DNA from: Harmothoe impar
Lineage: Eukaryota > Annelida > Polychaeta > Phyllodocida > Polynoidae
Direction: 5' to 3'
NCBI GenBank assembly: GCA_947462335.1
Contig: OX381710.1
Coordinates: forward strand, 29,441,004-29,505,003
DNA: 64,000 nt
Made by a program: the position numbers and the translations under genes. Positions 1 through 11,469 of this stretch are shown one piece after another. Each line of letters opens with the position of its first letter. Position 1 is the stretch's first letter. The notes beneath the pieces were generated by a model. That model was not told where the DNA came from, ran no database searches, and was given only the letters and a program-made list of their open reading frames with translations.

Positions 1-594
1 TTCCAGCTAAAAAGTAGGAATTCCTGCAAAAGTAGGAAACGTGGCAATTTTGCATCACTCACATTACTGTTGGCGGGGACATTCCAAAATACACTTTCAA
101 TGAGTTAGGAAGGAGCATTATTGAGCCTCAAAACACACTATAGCATGCTCAACTGACTGTTCTACTACCATGTGTGTAGGCAAAAAAATCACTAAAATAA
201 ATGTGTTTGATCCACTGACAAAGGGCGAAACAGTGCGTATTATATAAAAGGTGTACAGCAAAAGGTAAAGATACTTTGCTGCAGTCGGGCAATGTCAACA
301 TTTGACAACATGCTATTACCGGTAGCTATAAATCCTCAGTGCCATTCCCATGTCATACTTTTATCATTACTATTCTGTTATCTCCTACAAAAGTGCATAC
401 ATATGATCGACAAGGTAGGATTAGCAAAGTATAATTCTAGAATATTTCCCTCCACTGTAAAATAGCTTGTTGGCAGCGTATTAACCATTTCCGTATAATA
501 ATCTCATACGCCGGTACCGACTGTACTGTGTACACTGCCTAGTGATAATAGTACGAGGCATATTTCTGTTTTGTCATGGGTTAAAGCGGCTTAC
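1..594. other. Intron of the TMEM62-like gene, no feature seen
   Basis: AT-rich sequence beyond the GTAAGC donor of exon 5b. I found no exon with TMEM62 similarity here, so exon 6 probably lies outside the window. Confidence 0.5.
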
Positions 595-729
595 ATGCGG
601 TTGTCTTTCCAGTCTCCCAGCTCTAGTTCTAGGTTGCCGGCTGGATGCGGGTGCTGCACGTACATGCGCGGCATCTGCCCGTTGAGCGTGTGGAGATGTC
701 CACTTAGGTACACGGAGGCCCCGACGGTG
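595..729 (-). CDS. TMEM62: TMEM62-like exon 5b (GHLH block, second copy)
   Basis: This 135-bp exon runs phase 2 to phase 2, with acceptor TTGTTGTAG and donor GTAAGC. It encodes (S)TVGASVYLSGHLHTLNGQ, then NLELELGDWKDNRM. It matches exon 5a over the YLSGHLHTL and LELELGDW..DNR blocks but differs between them (HPHPAGN here, RARHGF in 5a). The GDWKDNR ending is closer to the vertebrate protein than 5a is. The + strand open frame across this region is its antisense shadow. Confidence 0.8.
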
Positions 730-3700
730 CTACAACAACATGACTCTGCGTTATACACATCTACAACCTACAAGACACAGCCACTACTACAGGCCCCTAC
801 ACAGGCCCACTCACATACACAGACACTCAAGTCACTTTTACTCACAGCGGGTGTGTTCAACCAACATAGACACCATCCAGGCACAAATCACATTGTTAGG
901 GTAGGGTGACACAACTGTGACAAGCGCAGTCTTGATGTTTAACGCTGATATTATTACATTTCAATGCTGGAACTTTCCTTCAAAAAGCCTTTATAGGGAG
1001 ATGAGGTCCAATTTTAATTCAAATTTGTTTACTTTGGGGCACTAACTATTTTTTTTGTATAACCCTCGAATTCACTGGTTGGCTTTCCACTTCGCCTCAA
1101 TGATCACTACACTAGAGCAGCCATTTGCTTCCTGTCGAATGCCAGTCTGACCAAAACCTTTGGTGAGGATTGCCATGAATGTTTCAGTCATGTTGGTTGA
1201 GTTCACACAGAGATCATAAAGAGAGATCAGTCTACACCCCAACAATGACCCTACGTTTGGTAGTGAACATGTATCACAATGAAGTAAATTTGTCATTGAA
1301 CGTTAATTTTGAAATCTTTGTACTATTGGTACAGCAAGGCCGAATTTGGTATCAAAGTATAAATGAATATTACATTTTTATTGGGTAGTCCATTTTTTGA
1401 GAGCCAAACTAGGGAACATCAATGGAGTATAGAGTACACCTATTTAATAAAACAGGAACACATAAAGAAGTCTGTAAATTTCAATGATGATTACAGTCGG
1501 TTGTCGAGCCAGTCACCGAGCTCAAGTTCTAGGAATCCGTGGCGCGCTCGTGTGTACATCCGTGGAACGAGGCCAGCGAGCGTGTGCAGGTGTCCGGACA
1601 GGTAGACAGTGCTCGCACTGTGTACGACCAGGTGATATAGCAGTAATACATGTACTCACATAACACAACTATACAACTCACACCATGTGGGAGGGCAACA
1701 GGTTAACAGTTTAAATATAAATATATATATATATCAAAGTTCTATAGGCTAAAGGAGAGCTTCTATGTTGAATTTTGGTTATTCGTCGGTATATGATTAA
1801 TTCTACATATGATACAAATCTACATGAGTTAATTTTATGCTCGGAATGTTACATATTTATATTCAAATCCATATACCGATTACATATAATGCATTGATTT
1901 ACTACATGTAATACAACAGCGTGTATATTCAAGCCAAACTTGTTCTCAATATAGGTTAGGAATTAGGAAATATGGTATTACCTGAGAATTTCTCTGAATG
2001 GACGTGGATTCGATAAGACAGAGGACGGATAATGGCCAAACCAGATGGACATGTTGGAAGACTGACTCTCTTGTCCATATTGTTTTAACAGCTTTAGGTT
2101 ATCCTGTAAGATAGATAATAGAACAGGGATAGATATTAAGACACAACATCCAATTTCACATTGCCATCCAGACTTTCCAGACCGAATTTCAAGTTTAAGT
2201 CAGACATATATATGATATGATGGGGCCAAAAACAGAAGTTGTGTATAGGTATCCAGACCGACCTTTTTTTCTTGTTTTTAATTTTTTTTACTGACGTGAT
2301 GAGAGAATGGAGAACTCCTAAGAAAGGAGGAAAAGTTAATCCTACCGCCCCTATAATAGTATTTTTGTCCCTTTTTAATACATGAACACAACATTCTTTT
2401 TAGACCTGGTAATGGTAATTAACTTGCCTCAGATAACATCCCAAAGAAGTTAAAGGGACGTCTGACTCCTGGGTTGGGTGTGGCGTCAACAGCGATGAAC
2501 GAGAACTGCTGGCCGTCAGAGGTCTTGTGCACGTACTTATACGATGAGAGGTGAGTCTTTCCTTGCACTGAGTACTGTTTGAAATAGTTGAGGTGACTAC
2601 TCAAGGAGGGTACATTGAAGGCGTCTGTCGGGAAAAGAAGCAACTCAATTTACCATATGTGATACTCATGAACTCATCAAAGTCATTTTAACGTTCCACA
2701 CAATTTTTTTTAAATATTGATTTTTTTTTTGTACTAGATTGTATTTAATATTAAATTTTGATTTTGTTAGTGAGAAATAGAAACTGTCTGCCACCTGGTG
2801 TAAATCCATCTAGTTACATTGCAGTTTCAATCGATTTTGCTCAAACATGTCGTTGGACTACACATATATATTGGCTCAAAGCCCTGTTGTACATTACACC
2901 CATGATTTTACAACTCTATCGATCTCCTATTAAGAGAAACATTTTGACATTTCTTCAATAACCATTTACATGTATATAGTAATCAGCTTTTCTCACCGTG
3001 GTTTCCCTTCACATCCAGCCAGACTGTCTTTTCAAGCACTTTGGAATCGACCAGTGTTTGGTAATACTGTTGCCACTCCTCCACATACTGCTCAGATCCC
3101 ATGAAGTCTGCATGCTTGGCATCTGTGAGGTCGCCGGTGGCGAGGACCACTTCTGGCCGGATAATGTCAATGTTCTCCGTACAGAACTTCTTCAAGTCAG
3201 GAGCACGCTTAGGGTCCCAGAATTTACTCAGGTGGATGTCGGAAATCTATGTGGAAGGTAACCAGACAAAATTAATGCATAATACATGTACCATAGATTC
3301 TCCCGTAGCGTAGACGCTGTGGCTTGTATGTGAGTCAGTTTCAACACAGAGATATATACCGTAGTCCTCAAATCCTTAGTTTCACAAAATTTTATTGACA
3401 GTACCATAATATAACTCCACCTGCAATGGGAAGATAAAATGTGAGCCCTTATTAGGAGGGATGGTATATACATGCGTGATTATCTTAACATTTTCCCAAT
3501 TCCTCAGAAATCTTGTCCTCAACTATATCAAATTTTAACAAAAACCCATTCCTCACACTTCTCTAGATCTAGCTAGTCCTATAGCGGCCATACATCTTCG
3601 TTTTTTCGCCCAAAAAAGGTGAAACATTTTTGCCCTCCCCCCTGAGCGGGCCGAGGGGTTCGACATTTTTTTGCTCACTTCTCCAGAGAGTAGAGAGGGG

Positions 3701-6395
3701 TAAATCTTTTTTGCCCCCCCCCCCCCAACCCACCACCCTGGCCTGGGCCTTGTGCCGTGACCACTCCCCCCCCCCACCCCCAAAAAAAGGGGGGTGGGTC
3801 TTGCCTGTTGTTGTTAGGGAGTGCTCATTTTTTAACAACAGGGGGGGGGGGGGTGGTGAGAATTCGCGCGGAGCGCACAATTTTTTTTCAGCGCCCCCCC
3901 CTAGAGGGGTCGAAATTTTTTACCCCCCCCCCCTGCCAGGCCGAAAATCGCGTCCGTTCGCGCCCCTTTGTAGCATAGTAACACGCTGGCTTTTTCCCTC
4001 AAAACAGGTAGAATTTTTTTGACCCGCCCCAGAAGAGGGGTCTAAATTTTTTACCCTCCCCCCGGTCAAGGGGGTCCAAATTGTTTACCCCCCCCCTCTG
4101 TTGTTAAAAAATGAGCACTCCCTTAGTCCTTTAAAAAAAAAACTAGTCTAATGTTATAGGTAAAGCCTCTATAACTAGTATGAGTACAATTTTCACGATA
4201 ATACCAGGCGGTGACTACTAGGCTAGTCACTAGCCTAGTAAACACTCGGTCCCGGCATCAAGTTGCGTCAGACTCAGTCAGGGAACTGACACACTCAACG
4301 ACCAGTCATGTGATGAGCGTCATCCTTAAAATAGTGCCGTTGATGCCCATGAAGGTAACTGGTAACTTAGGGTGCAAGGACACTTAGGGTGCAGACATTT
4401 AGGGTGCGTGGACACTTAGGGTGCAGACACTTAGGGTGCATAAAAATGGACATGTAGGGTGCAGAGACACATAGGGTGCAAACACAGGACACTTAGGGTG
4501 CAGAGACATTTAGGGTGCAAATTATAGGACACATAGGGTGCAAAGTATTTAGATGCTTTAAGCAATGGAAAATTGGTAAATTGTAAATTGTGGGAGAAAT
4601 TTATCAAAACTTGTAAGTATTGTGGACTGTAATTTGGGAAAACTAATGTTTAATTGATCATTATTTCGGATAAATTGGTGAGAATTGAAAATAACATAAC
4701 CGCCATTTTAAAAATGGGGACAGAAATCTGACAAAAATATAGATTACCGTATTCGACGCAATAAGCGCCCTCCCCCTAATAAGCCACCCCCCCCCCCTTT
4801 TTGAGGCATTTTTAAGACTAGAACTAAGGGTCAAATGTCACGATTTTGGAGACAATTAAACTCTCAAGTACTAAAAATGCCATAAAAATAATTTCATAAG
4901 TGCCCTGGGCGCTTATTACTTCAAATACGGTATAGTGCGATTTTGGGATGGAGGGAGTACAATAAATACTATTTATTTTTTATGAAATACTGCAGCCTCA
5001 TTGGCTTAATCAAGGAAGGCCGTATTACACTCCCCCTGTGCAATAACCCATGGCCGTATTACATGGCCCTATGATGTCATCAAAATGGCGGTTTGTTTAC
5101 ATTTGAACGGCGCAGAAAAGTGGAGAAAAAGCTGTTTTCAAGGCAAATGGGGCCTCCATTTTCAAATTTGAATCGGAAAAGGTAAAAAATAAACACAAAG
5201 GAACACTTGTTTAGGTCTTTTGACTGGTTATTTCACTTGTTGGAGGTGGGGCCGTATTACACTCCCCCTGTGCAATAACCCATGGCCGTATTACATGGCC
5301 CTATGATGTCATCAAAATGGCGGTTTGTTTACATTTGAACGGCGCAGAAAAGTGGAGAAAAAGCTGTTTTCAAGGCAAATGGGGCCTCCATTTTCAAATT
5401 TGAATCGGAAAAGGTAAAAAATAAACACAAAGGAACACTTGTTTAGGTCTTTTGACTGGTTATTTCACTTGTTGGAGGTGGGGCCGCATTTCACTCGGCC
5501 TGCGGCCTCGTGAAATACAGCCCCACCTCCAACTCGTGAAATAACCCAGTCAACAGACCAAAACTCGTGAACCTTTGTCTATTTATTTTGAAGCAAAATA
5601 TGGCCTCACCCTGCCCCTCCCCCCTGGTGATGCCAGGTACAAAGGCCGCCCCCTACCCTAGCAGGTGTGAGCGCTAATCCCTGCCCTTTCTGGCTAAAAC
5701 ACTGCCAAACTTGGCCTAAAATACTTTCATTATAAAGCCATGGAAAGTTACAATAACTTAACCTTTGTACAATATATGATTTGTATATGGATAAATAGAT
5801 AATGCCTCTATGACAAAATACTTGCACCCTAAGTGTCTTGTGATTTGCACCCTATGTGTCTCTGCACCCTACATGTCCATTGTTTTGCACCCTAAGTGTC
5901 CTGCCCTTTGCACCCTAAGTGTCCCTGCACCCTATGTGTCCATTTTCATGCACCCTAAGTGTCTGCGCCCTAGGTGTCCACGCACCCTAAGGTACTAGTA
6001 TTCCCAATGAATGATGGCCAGCTGAATAGAACCTACAATGACGGCTACAAGGCCAAGAGCCTCAAGTTCAAGAGGTTCACCTGGATACATTTAAAAATGC
6101 AGACTACGTTAAAGACCCCTGTCTTCTGTCTTTACACCTACTTAAGAGCTGGACTACATACATATCAGTAAATAATTAAAATATAACAGTTGTTGATCGT
6201 TTCCACACCAACCTGCAAAAACCAGTGAATGAATCGAGCTTTGTCGTCAGGAAAGGGCGGTTTGTGTGCGCGTTCATGAAGTCCTTTTGCGCTAACTTCA
6301 TTGGGTATCCCCTCCAAATGATTCAATATCATAGCACTTATCCACGCCAATACGCAGATGCTTATGATTAAAAGTAGAAACTGTTTTGTCTTCAT
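595..6395 (-). CDS. TMEM62: TMEM62-like transmembrane metallophosphoesterase, 5' part (six exons seen, 3' end off-window)
   Basis: Joined exons, in transcript order: 6213-6395, 2997-3246, 2428-2624, 1982-2103, then 1495-1617 and/or 595-729. All junctions keep frame. The product resembles vertebrate TMEM62, a membrane protein with a lumenal or extracellular calcineurin-like phosphoesterase domain; its substrate is not known to me. The dinuclear metal-site blocks appear in the family order: SDIH, GDLTD, GNHD (codon split by an intron), WFGHYPSS and SGHLHTL. The N-terminus has a hydrophobic signal-anchor at about residues 6-24. Residue-level similarity runs through every exon, for example LQISDIHLS across the first junction. 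The later exons (rest of the domain and the C-terminal membrane segments) must lie below position 1. No promoter was identified. The odd feature is the duplicated fifth exon. Confidence 0.88.
730..1494. other. Intron between duplicated exons 5b and 5a
   Basis: No coding similarity or repeat family was recognised between the two copies of exon 5. Short open frames on both strands here have no supporting motif. Confidence 0.5.
1495..1617 (-). CDS. TMEM62: TMEM62-like exon 5a (GHLH block, first copy)
   Basis: This 123-bp exon runs phase 2 to phase 2, with acceptor GTACACAG and donor GTAATC. It encodes (S)ASTVYLSGHLHTLAGLVP, then FLELELGDWLDNRL. GHLH is the fifth metal-binding block. A second exon of the same class and phase lies 766 bp downstream at 595-729. 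Both lengths are multiples of three, so either, both or neither can be included without changing frame. Confidence 0.82.
1982..2103 (-). CDS. TMEM62: TMEM62-like exon 4 (WFGH block)
   Basis: The 122-bp exon has acceptor TCTTACAG and donor GTAATA. It encodes DNLKLLKQYGQES, then MSIWFGHYPSSVLS and PRPFREIL, and ends in phase 2. The His of WFGH is the fourth metal-site block. It is too short to show as a long open frame and was found from splice sites plus family similarity. Confidence 0.87.
2428..2624 (-). CDS. TMEM62: TMEM62-like exon 3
   Basis: The exon begins in phase 1 (completing GNHD) after a CCCGACAG acceptor and encodes AFNVPSLSSHLNYFKQYS, then SFIAVDATPNPGVRRPFNFF, both typical of TMEM62. 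It ends in phase 0 at GAG|GCAAGT, a GC rather than GT donor. No GT in a workable position keeps the frame into exon 4. Confidence 0.87.
2997..3246 (-). CDS. TMEM62: TMEM62-like exon 2 (metal blocks I-III)
   Basis: The exon opens in phase 0 after a CACATAG acceptor and closes in phase 1 at GTGAGA. It encodes ISDIHLSKFWDP, then VVLATGDLTDAK, and ends in WLDVKGNH with the Asp codon split across the intron. DxH, GDxxD and GNHD are the first three metal-binding blocks of calcineurin-like phosphoesterases. Two of the open frames here begin at internal codons and miss the first 17 residues, so the acceptor decides the true exon start. Confidence 0.9.
3817..4122. mobile_element. Harbinger-like MITE, copy A
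   Basis: About 306 bp with inverted ends GGGAGTGCTCATTTTTTAAC and its reverse complement. It is flanked by direct TTA at 3814-3816 and 4123-4125. The interior has homopolymer G and C runs. A 3-bp TTA target duplication with GGG ends is typical of PIF/Harbinger MITEs. No transposase is encoded. C-rich sequence of the same style extends upstream to about 3600. Confidence 0.75.
4745..4932. mobile_element. Small MITE inside the foldback element
   Basis: A 188-bp stretch has inverted ends TACCGTATTYGA...ATAAGCGCCC at both sides and a non-coding interior. It appears to have inserted into the foldback core. Confidence 0.6.
5018..5481. repeat. Identical 232-bp tandem duplication
   Basis: The segments 5018-5249 and 5250-5481 read the same base for base. 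A diverged third start (GGCCGCATTTCACTC) follows at 5482. Identity over 232 bp implies a very recent duplication, gene conversion or an assembly artefact. Confidence 0.85.
6213..6395 (-). CDS. TMEM62: TMEM62-like exon 1 (start codon, signal-anchor)
   Basis: 61 codons start at ATG (6395) and end in phase 0 at a GTTGGT donor. Residues 6-24 (FLLLIISICVLAWISAMIL) form one hydrophobic helix after a short basic start, as expected for a signal-anchor. The last residues (HWFLQ) lead straight into ISDIH in the next exon, which matches the TMEM62 family at this junction. Intron 1 is about 3 kb and holds a Harbinger-like MITE and a foldback element. Confidence 0.85.
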
Positions 6396-6703
6396 GTTAG
6401 AGACTCCGAATCATTTAAAAGACAACGTGTGTTTTGATTTGCAGCCGATTTGTCTTTCTCCTGGTCCCCACCGTGCAGCAATCCTGCGCCACTCGCGTTT
6501 AAAAGCCTTGCTCTTTGCGTCTATTTGGTTAAGCTGAAGCAGTGCACCAAGTGACCGGGGACCTGTCTAATACTCTCGAACCGATGTATGTACTTTCATA
6601 GACTATACATAAACTGCAAATATAGCCCTCAACTACTCCATACAAGGCAAACGACATACTTTTGACCAAATACAAAATACCATAGAAAACAATAGGCCTA
6701 TTA

Positions 6704-7023
6704 GGGAGTGCTCATTTTTTAATAACAGGGGGGGGGCGGTGAGATTTCGCGCGGAGCGCGCGAATTTTTTTCACCCCCCCCTCTAGAGGGGTCGAAATTT
6801 TTTACCCCCCCCCCCCGGCAGCCCGAAAATCGCGCGCGTTCGCGCCCCTTTGTAGCATAGTAACGCGCGGGCTTTTCCCCTCAAAACAGGTTGAATTTTT
6901 TTGCCCCCCCCCCCAAGAGGGGTCTGAATTTTTTACCCCCCCCCCGGTCAAGGGGTCCAAATTTTTTACCCCCCCCCCCCAAATCCACCACCCCCCCCCT
7001 GTTGTTAAAAAATGAGCACTCCC
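6704..7023. mobile_element. Harbinger-like MITE, copy B
   Basis: Same ends as copy A (GGGAGTGCTCATTTTTTAA and reverse complement), flanked by TTA at 6701-6703 and 7024-7026. It is about 320 bp with G/C homopolymer tracts and shares interior text (CGCGCGGAGCGC) with copy A. It lies just upstream of the TMEM62-like start codon. Confidence 0.75.
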
Positions 7024-7479
7024 TTACCCTCTCAGTTCGCTGCCCCCTCCCCGGCGTCTGAGTTTCAGTTTCACTTTCACATTGAGTTTCCCGCCCCTGC
7101 CTACCGTCATCTCCGAGTGGGTGTCTCGCTGCGTGTATTGTACTGTATTGAAGGGTACCCGGAGTGGAGGGGGCTCTATATATACGTTTATATATAGGCC
7201 AAGACCATAAGTAATATGACGTTGGGTTCTTAGATTCGATGGGACATGACAGGGGGGGGGGGATACATCTGTGGGGGTCCCCATGTCGCATGTCGATTAA
7301 GAAATGACCATGTAGGCTATTGTAGCATAACTCACAAGTCACTATAGGAATAAGCCATGTTACTAGTGTCACTAAGGAGAAAATGTAGGAGCACCGTGAT
7401 TCAGTTATAAATGGTGCAATCAGGGTCGCAGGCCCCAGGACAATTTTGGAATTTGACCACAAGAAGTTTGAAGAAAGAG

Positions 7480-8110
7480 TTGGCTAGCATACTTGTGGCT
7501 CCAGAGGGGTAAAACGCGACCTGGCGACCTGGGCCGTTTTCCAGGCGACTTTTCGACCTGGACCACTAATTTTTGTGACCTGCGACCTGTTGTTTTCAAA
7601 TGGCCATACTGATCTTTAGTAAAAAAGTGACCTCTGACCTGGATATTTTTGCAAAAAAAGCGACTTTGCGACCTGTAGCCCTTAAAAGAGGCGACTTTGT
7701 GACCTCAGGGGGGGGGGGGACCCCTCTGCACCCCCATACTTAACACTAAACTGAGAATACTTTATTCATGCCACTTTTAAAGCACCATGTTGCATGTCGA
7801 TTTTAAGAAATGTCCATGTCACCTGTCATTTAATTGTCCACATCCCATGTCGATTTTAAGAAATGGTCATGTCGTCTCTATAGAGAAGCTGTCGTATGGG
7901 TATCGACGTCAATTTCCACAAAATCGCCCTAACAATGGTCACTTTTACCCCACTTTTCAACATTTTCGCCCAAATTCCCCGGAGATACGGGGGGGGGGGC
8001 ATACGGTAGCACCCCCTACCCAGCAAATTAGTTCCAGATTGTTTCACCCTGTTTTACCCCTGGAACTGTGTGCTCATTTCGTGCATTTTGTGTGACATGT
8101 ATACCATGTA
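7480..8110. repeat. Degenerate low-complexity repeat region
   Basis: Repeated GCGACCTG-type words occupy 7515-7700, followed by diverged CATGTCGATTTTAAGAAATG words, one of which also occurs near 7285. No coding function is supported. Confidence 0.4.
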
Positions 8111-8443
8111 ACAGACTCACACACACTGACACAGTGTTCCATGGAACAGATTCACACAGTTCTGACAGATTTTTTATAAAGCTTATTCACACCAAATGAC
8201 AAAATATAATGCCCTAAACCAAAATGTTTAGTCATGTATTTTTAGTTTTATTATGAATTACTAAAAGATAGGAAATACTGTAATACTTTTTACAACCAGC
8301 AGTATTTGACATAGATAGTCATAGCACACTATTGGTGTGTGTGCTGCTGGTTTGTACAAAATCATTCAATCAGGTTCCTAGCATTTCAACATAGGCTAAT
8401 GAATATATATGTACCATTATAACCATCAACATTAGAGTTCACA

Positions 8444-8892
8444 TGAGCACCCGGGGGGGGGGGGGCACTTAGTATATTTTGTATACACATGTGTGCGGCT
8501 GGCAAGGGTACCTTTTCTACAAAATTCCCCATGACAAGGGTCTACTTTTCAAGAAAATTTGCCATAACAAGGGTCCAGTTTCATGAAAATCCCCATGACA
8601 AGGGTCTACTTTTCAAGAAAATGTCCGAGATTTTACCAAAATTCCCCATTTTTTACTAAAACATCACATTTTCTTACCAAAGAAATTGGACAAGAGTAAA
8701 TTTCCCGAGGAGATTTTACTAAACATGGTCTATTTCATTACTTTTTCTCCCAAACCTAGGAGCTTTTGTCCGAAAATGCCATGACAAGGGTAAGATTTTG
8801 AGGTAAAAATCGCCATAACAAGGGTAAGGGGTGTCGAAGGTCCAGCCGCACTTCCGTGTCAAAAAAAATTCAAGTGCCCCCCCCGGGCATGA
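8444..8892. mobile_element. MITE with CCCGGGGGGG ends
   Basis: About 450 bp bounded by CCCGGGGGGGGGGGGCACTT and an inverted AAGTGCCCCCCCCGGG. The interior repeats CCATGACAAGGGTCTACTTT words. It is non-coding. Confidence 0.5.
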
Positions 8893-9884
8893 GCAGCATT
8901 CTTCTTGCTTTTCACTCCGGTCCCGGCAGGCGTATATCGCCGCTAAGGCTACGCCAAATGAGCAGCAGGAGATAGCCAGGCTTTTATCCAAACATGATGA
9001 CCAGAGGAAAGGTGTCTAGCATCTGGACCTCTTAATGCTGCTTTCATTAAAATGATATGGCATCTATTTATTTACATAATGAATGTTAATAGAAGGACAG
9101 GTGCATTGTCTGATTCACAATACATTGGGACCCTGTTTAGATACTTATAGCTAAAGAAAATCATTCTCTTTAATCAGGAAAAGGGGTACAATCAACTTTG
9201 ATGACACCTGGTGTCACACATAACAGGTATTTGTGTGATGTAGTGTCACCTAGTTTCCCTTCTGGCACACACTCACACATCTTCAAACATAACCATTATC
9301 ACTTTGTCAGGTTGGAATAGTGTATGGTTTTTTGACACCAGGTGTCATCTTTGTTGTTCATTGTTATTCTCATGGGTGAAATGGAATCATTTTCATTGTT
9401 TATAACCATAATAACATATTGTCAATGCAACTTAGACCTAGCTTTACACTTCTAATTCTATCAAGTTCCATTAGTGATTGAAAAACACACCATATGATTT
9501 GATTAAAGCGGCATTAAGAGGGACAGACCACAGACACCTTTCCTCTGGTAATCTTGTTTGGATAAAGGTCTGACCTTTTGTTACATGTGTATACAGCTGA
9601 TAATTGGCATGAATTGTACACAACTTCATCAGGCCTACACTACCATGGTAGGAATCTTGTTGAATGAGATAGTATGCCCATATACAGCAAGGAGTGCACT
9701 AACAGATTTCTGCCATGGTGCCCTATGCCACCTTCTAAATATAATGAGTATTACAAACTAAACAGACTTTCCTTTCTTTTTCAAAAAAATCAAAAAAGTG
9801 AAACAATATGGTTGGAAACATTTTTGTGCCATGGTACACGATGCTGTGTGAATATGTGTGAATTTGTGTGAATATGTGTGAGTA

Positions 9885-10746
9885 CACTGTAAGAAGTTAC
9901 TGTATTTACACAGCACAATGTGCTGTACATTTACAGCACTTTTTGCTGTAGTTGGTATTACAGCACTATTTGCTGTATAATTACAGTATTATGTACTGTA
10001 AATTGGGTCTCCGACAATGTTGCTGTACATTTACAGTACATTGTGCTGTAGATTTCCGCCGCTAGGTGGCAGCAGTAGACTATTTCTGTATTAACTATTC
10101 CACCCAACCCTTTCCCGAGTCAAATAAAGCCTCACAAACTCTCCAGACATCGTAGAATAAGAATGGATGAGAGAGACTAAATGCAGTTATCATTAAGTGT
10201 ATTGATATTTGCATAGTTGTGTTGAATAATACAAAAAAAACCAGCAAACAACAAAAAAGTATAGACTAGACACCACATTGGTGGGAAAAGTTAAATGCTT
10301 AAGTGCCCGGACTGGGGAAAAGCTGGTATCACATACGGTTCAGCTGTAATGAAGCAGGATTAAACCATTACATTGTGTAGTGTGTATTATCCTAGCTGTG
10401 ACTGAACTATTATGCAGGAAAGTACTCTCCATGTATGCATATTAATTGATATAAATTGATGAGAACAACAATATGAAACCTACAGTAGAAGTTGCTGTAA
10501 CTTTACAGCACCCAGTTGCTGTACATGCACAGCAAAATCTACTGGAACAAAAGTTGCCAGCAATTTTTGCTGTAGATGCACACTAGAAGTTGCTGTAAAT
10601 TTACAGTAGAAGTTGCTGTGAATTTACTGTAGATGTTGCTGTACATTTACAGCAAGTCAGTTGCTGTACACCTACAGCAAAATCTACTGGAACAAAAGTT
10701 GCCAGCAACTTTTGCTGTAGGTGTACAGTACTTACTTCTTACAGTG
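9885..10746. mobile_element. MITE with CACTGTAAGAAGT ends and TA flanks
   Basis: Inverted ends CACTGTAAGAAGT and ACTTCTTACAGTG are each flanked by TA. The interior is many copies of TGCTGTACATTTACAGCA-type half-palindromes. It belongs to the same family style as the element at 50555-51910. Confidence 0.7.
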
Positions 10747-11469
10747 TATGTGTCACTTCTTGTCCTATGGGGTATTGTGTCATATTGTGCCAATTAGTTC
10801 CATAGGACACAGTCACACAAAGTGCACGTTCCAGAAACTAAGTCAAACTAATTTGCTGGGTAGGTAAGGCCACTCAAAAAAAAAATCTGGTTTCTCATCA
10901 CCAAGCACTGAAAAATATGATGAGGGCGTTTTTTATTTAATTTTTATTTATTTTTTTACTGAGGGGCCAAAATGTATAGGAAAATGTAGACTTTCCGCGA
11001 ACAAATTTCACACTCAAGTATTTTTTTTTTGAGTGGCCTAAAATCTATAGGTAAAATTAACCATCAAATGTAGGCCTACATTACTCCCCCCCCTCCTGCC
11101 AAAACAATGACATTTGAACCGAACATGCTGGCCTATATCTATAAGCCCTATACCACACATTTTTGTACGCATGACATCACAGAGAATAAAATTGATTAGG
11201 CCCCCAGAAAGTAATTTTAGATAGTGAAAATGGCTATAGGGGAAGATGGGGTAATACGGGGCATCTAAGGGTGTTTAGATATGTACTAAATATCATGACA
11301 ATAAACTGTTATGAGTACATAACCAAAAAAAACCAAAAAAATTGCAATTTCAGCTTCTCTGGTGACCAAAAGCAAACGTTTTCTTTGTCAAATTGTTAAG
11401 CATTCCTCTGACACATTTTACCTTTATCGTGTGGAAGAAACATATCCTCAAAGTCCCTAGGGTACAATG

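Larger units (their letters stand above)
4364..5993. mobile_element. Foldback element with minisatellite arms (16-bp unit)
   Basis: A left array (about 4364-4548) repeats ACTTAGGGTGCA with ACA/GGAC spacers roughly eleven times. A right array (about 5820-5993) is the same unit in reverse complement (TGCACCCTAAGTGTC). Together they make about 180-bp inverted arms built from tandem repeats, enclosing 1.27 kb. This is the architecture of foldback elements such as Drosophila FB and Galileo. No transposase reading frame lies between the arms. Confidence 0.65.

Noticed and set aside
3553..4022. Several overlapping open frames of 70-130 residues
   Set aside because: They run through G and C homopolymers of a MITE and its flank; no protein-like composition.
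4364..4548. Interstitial telomere repeat
   Set aside because: TTAGGG occurs but always as part of a longer ACTTAGGGTGCA unit with spacers, not as a TTAGGG array.
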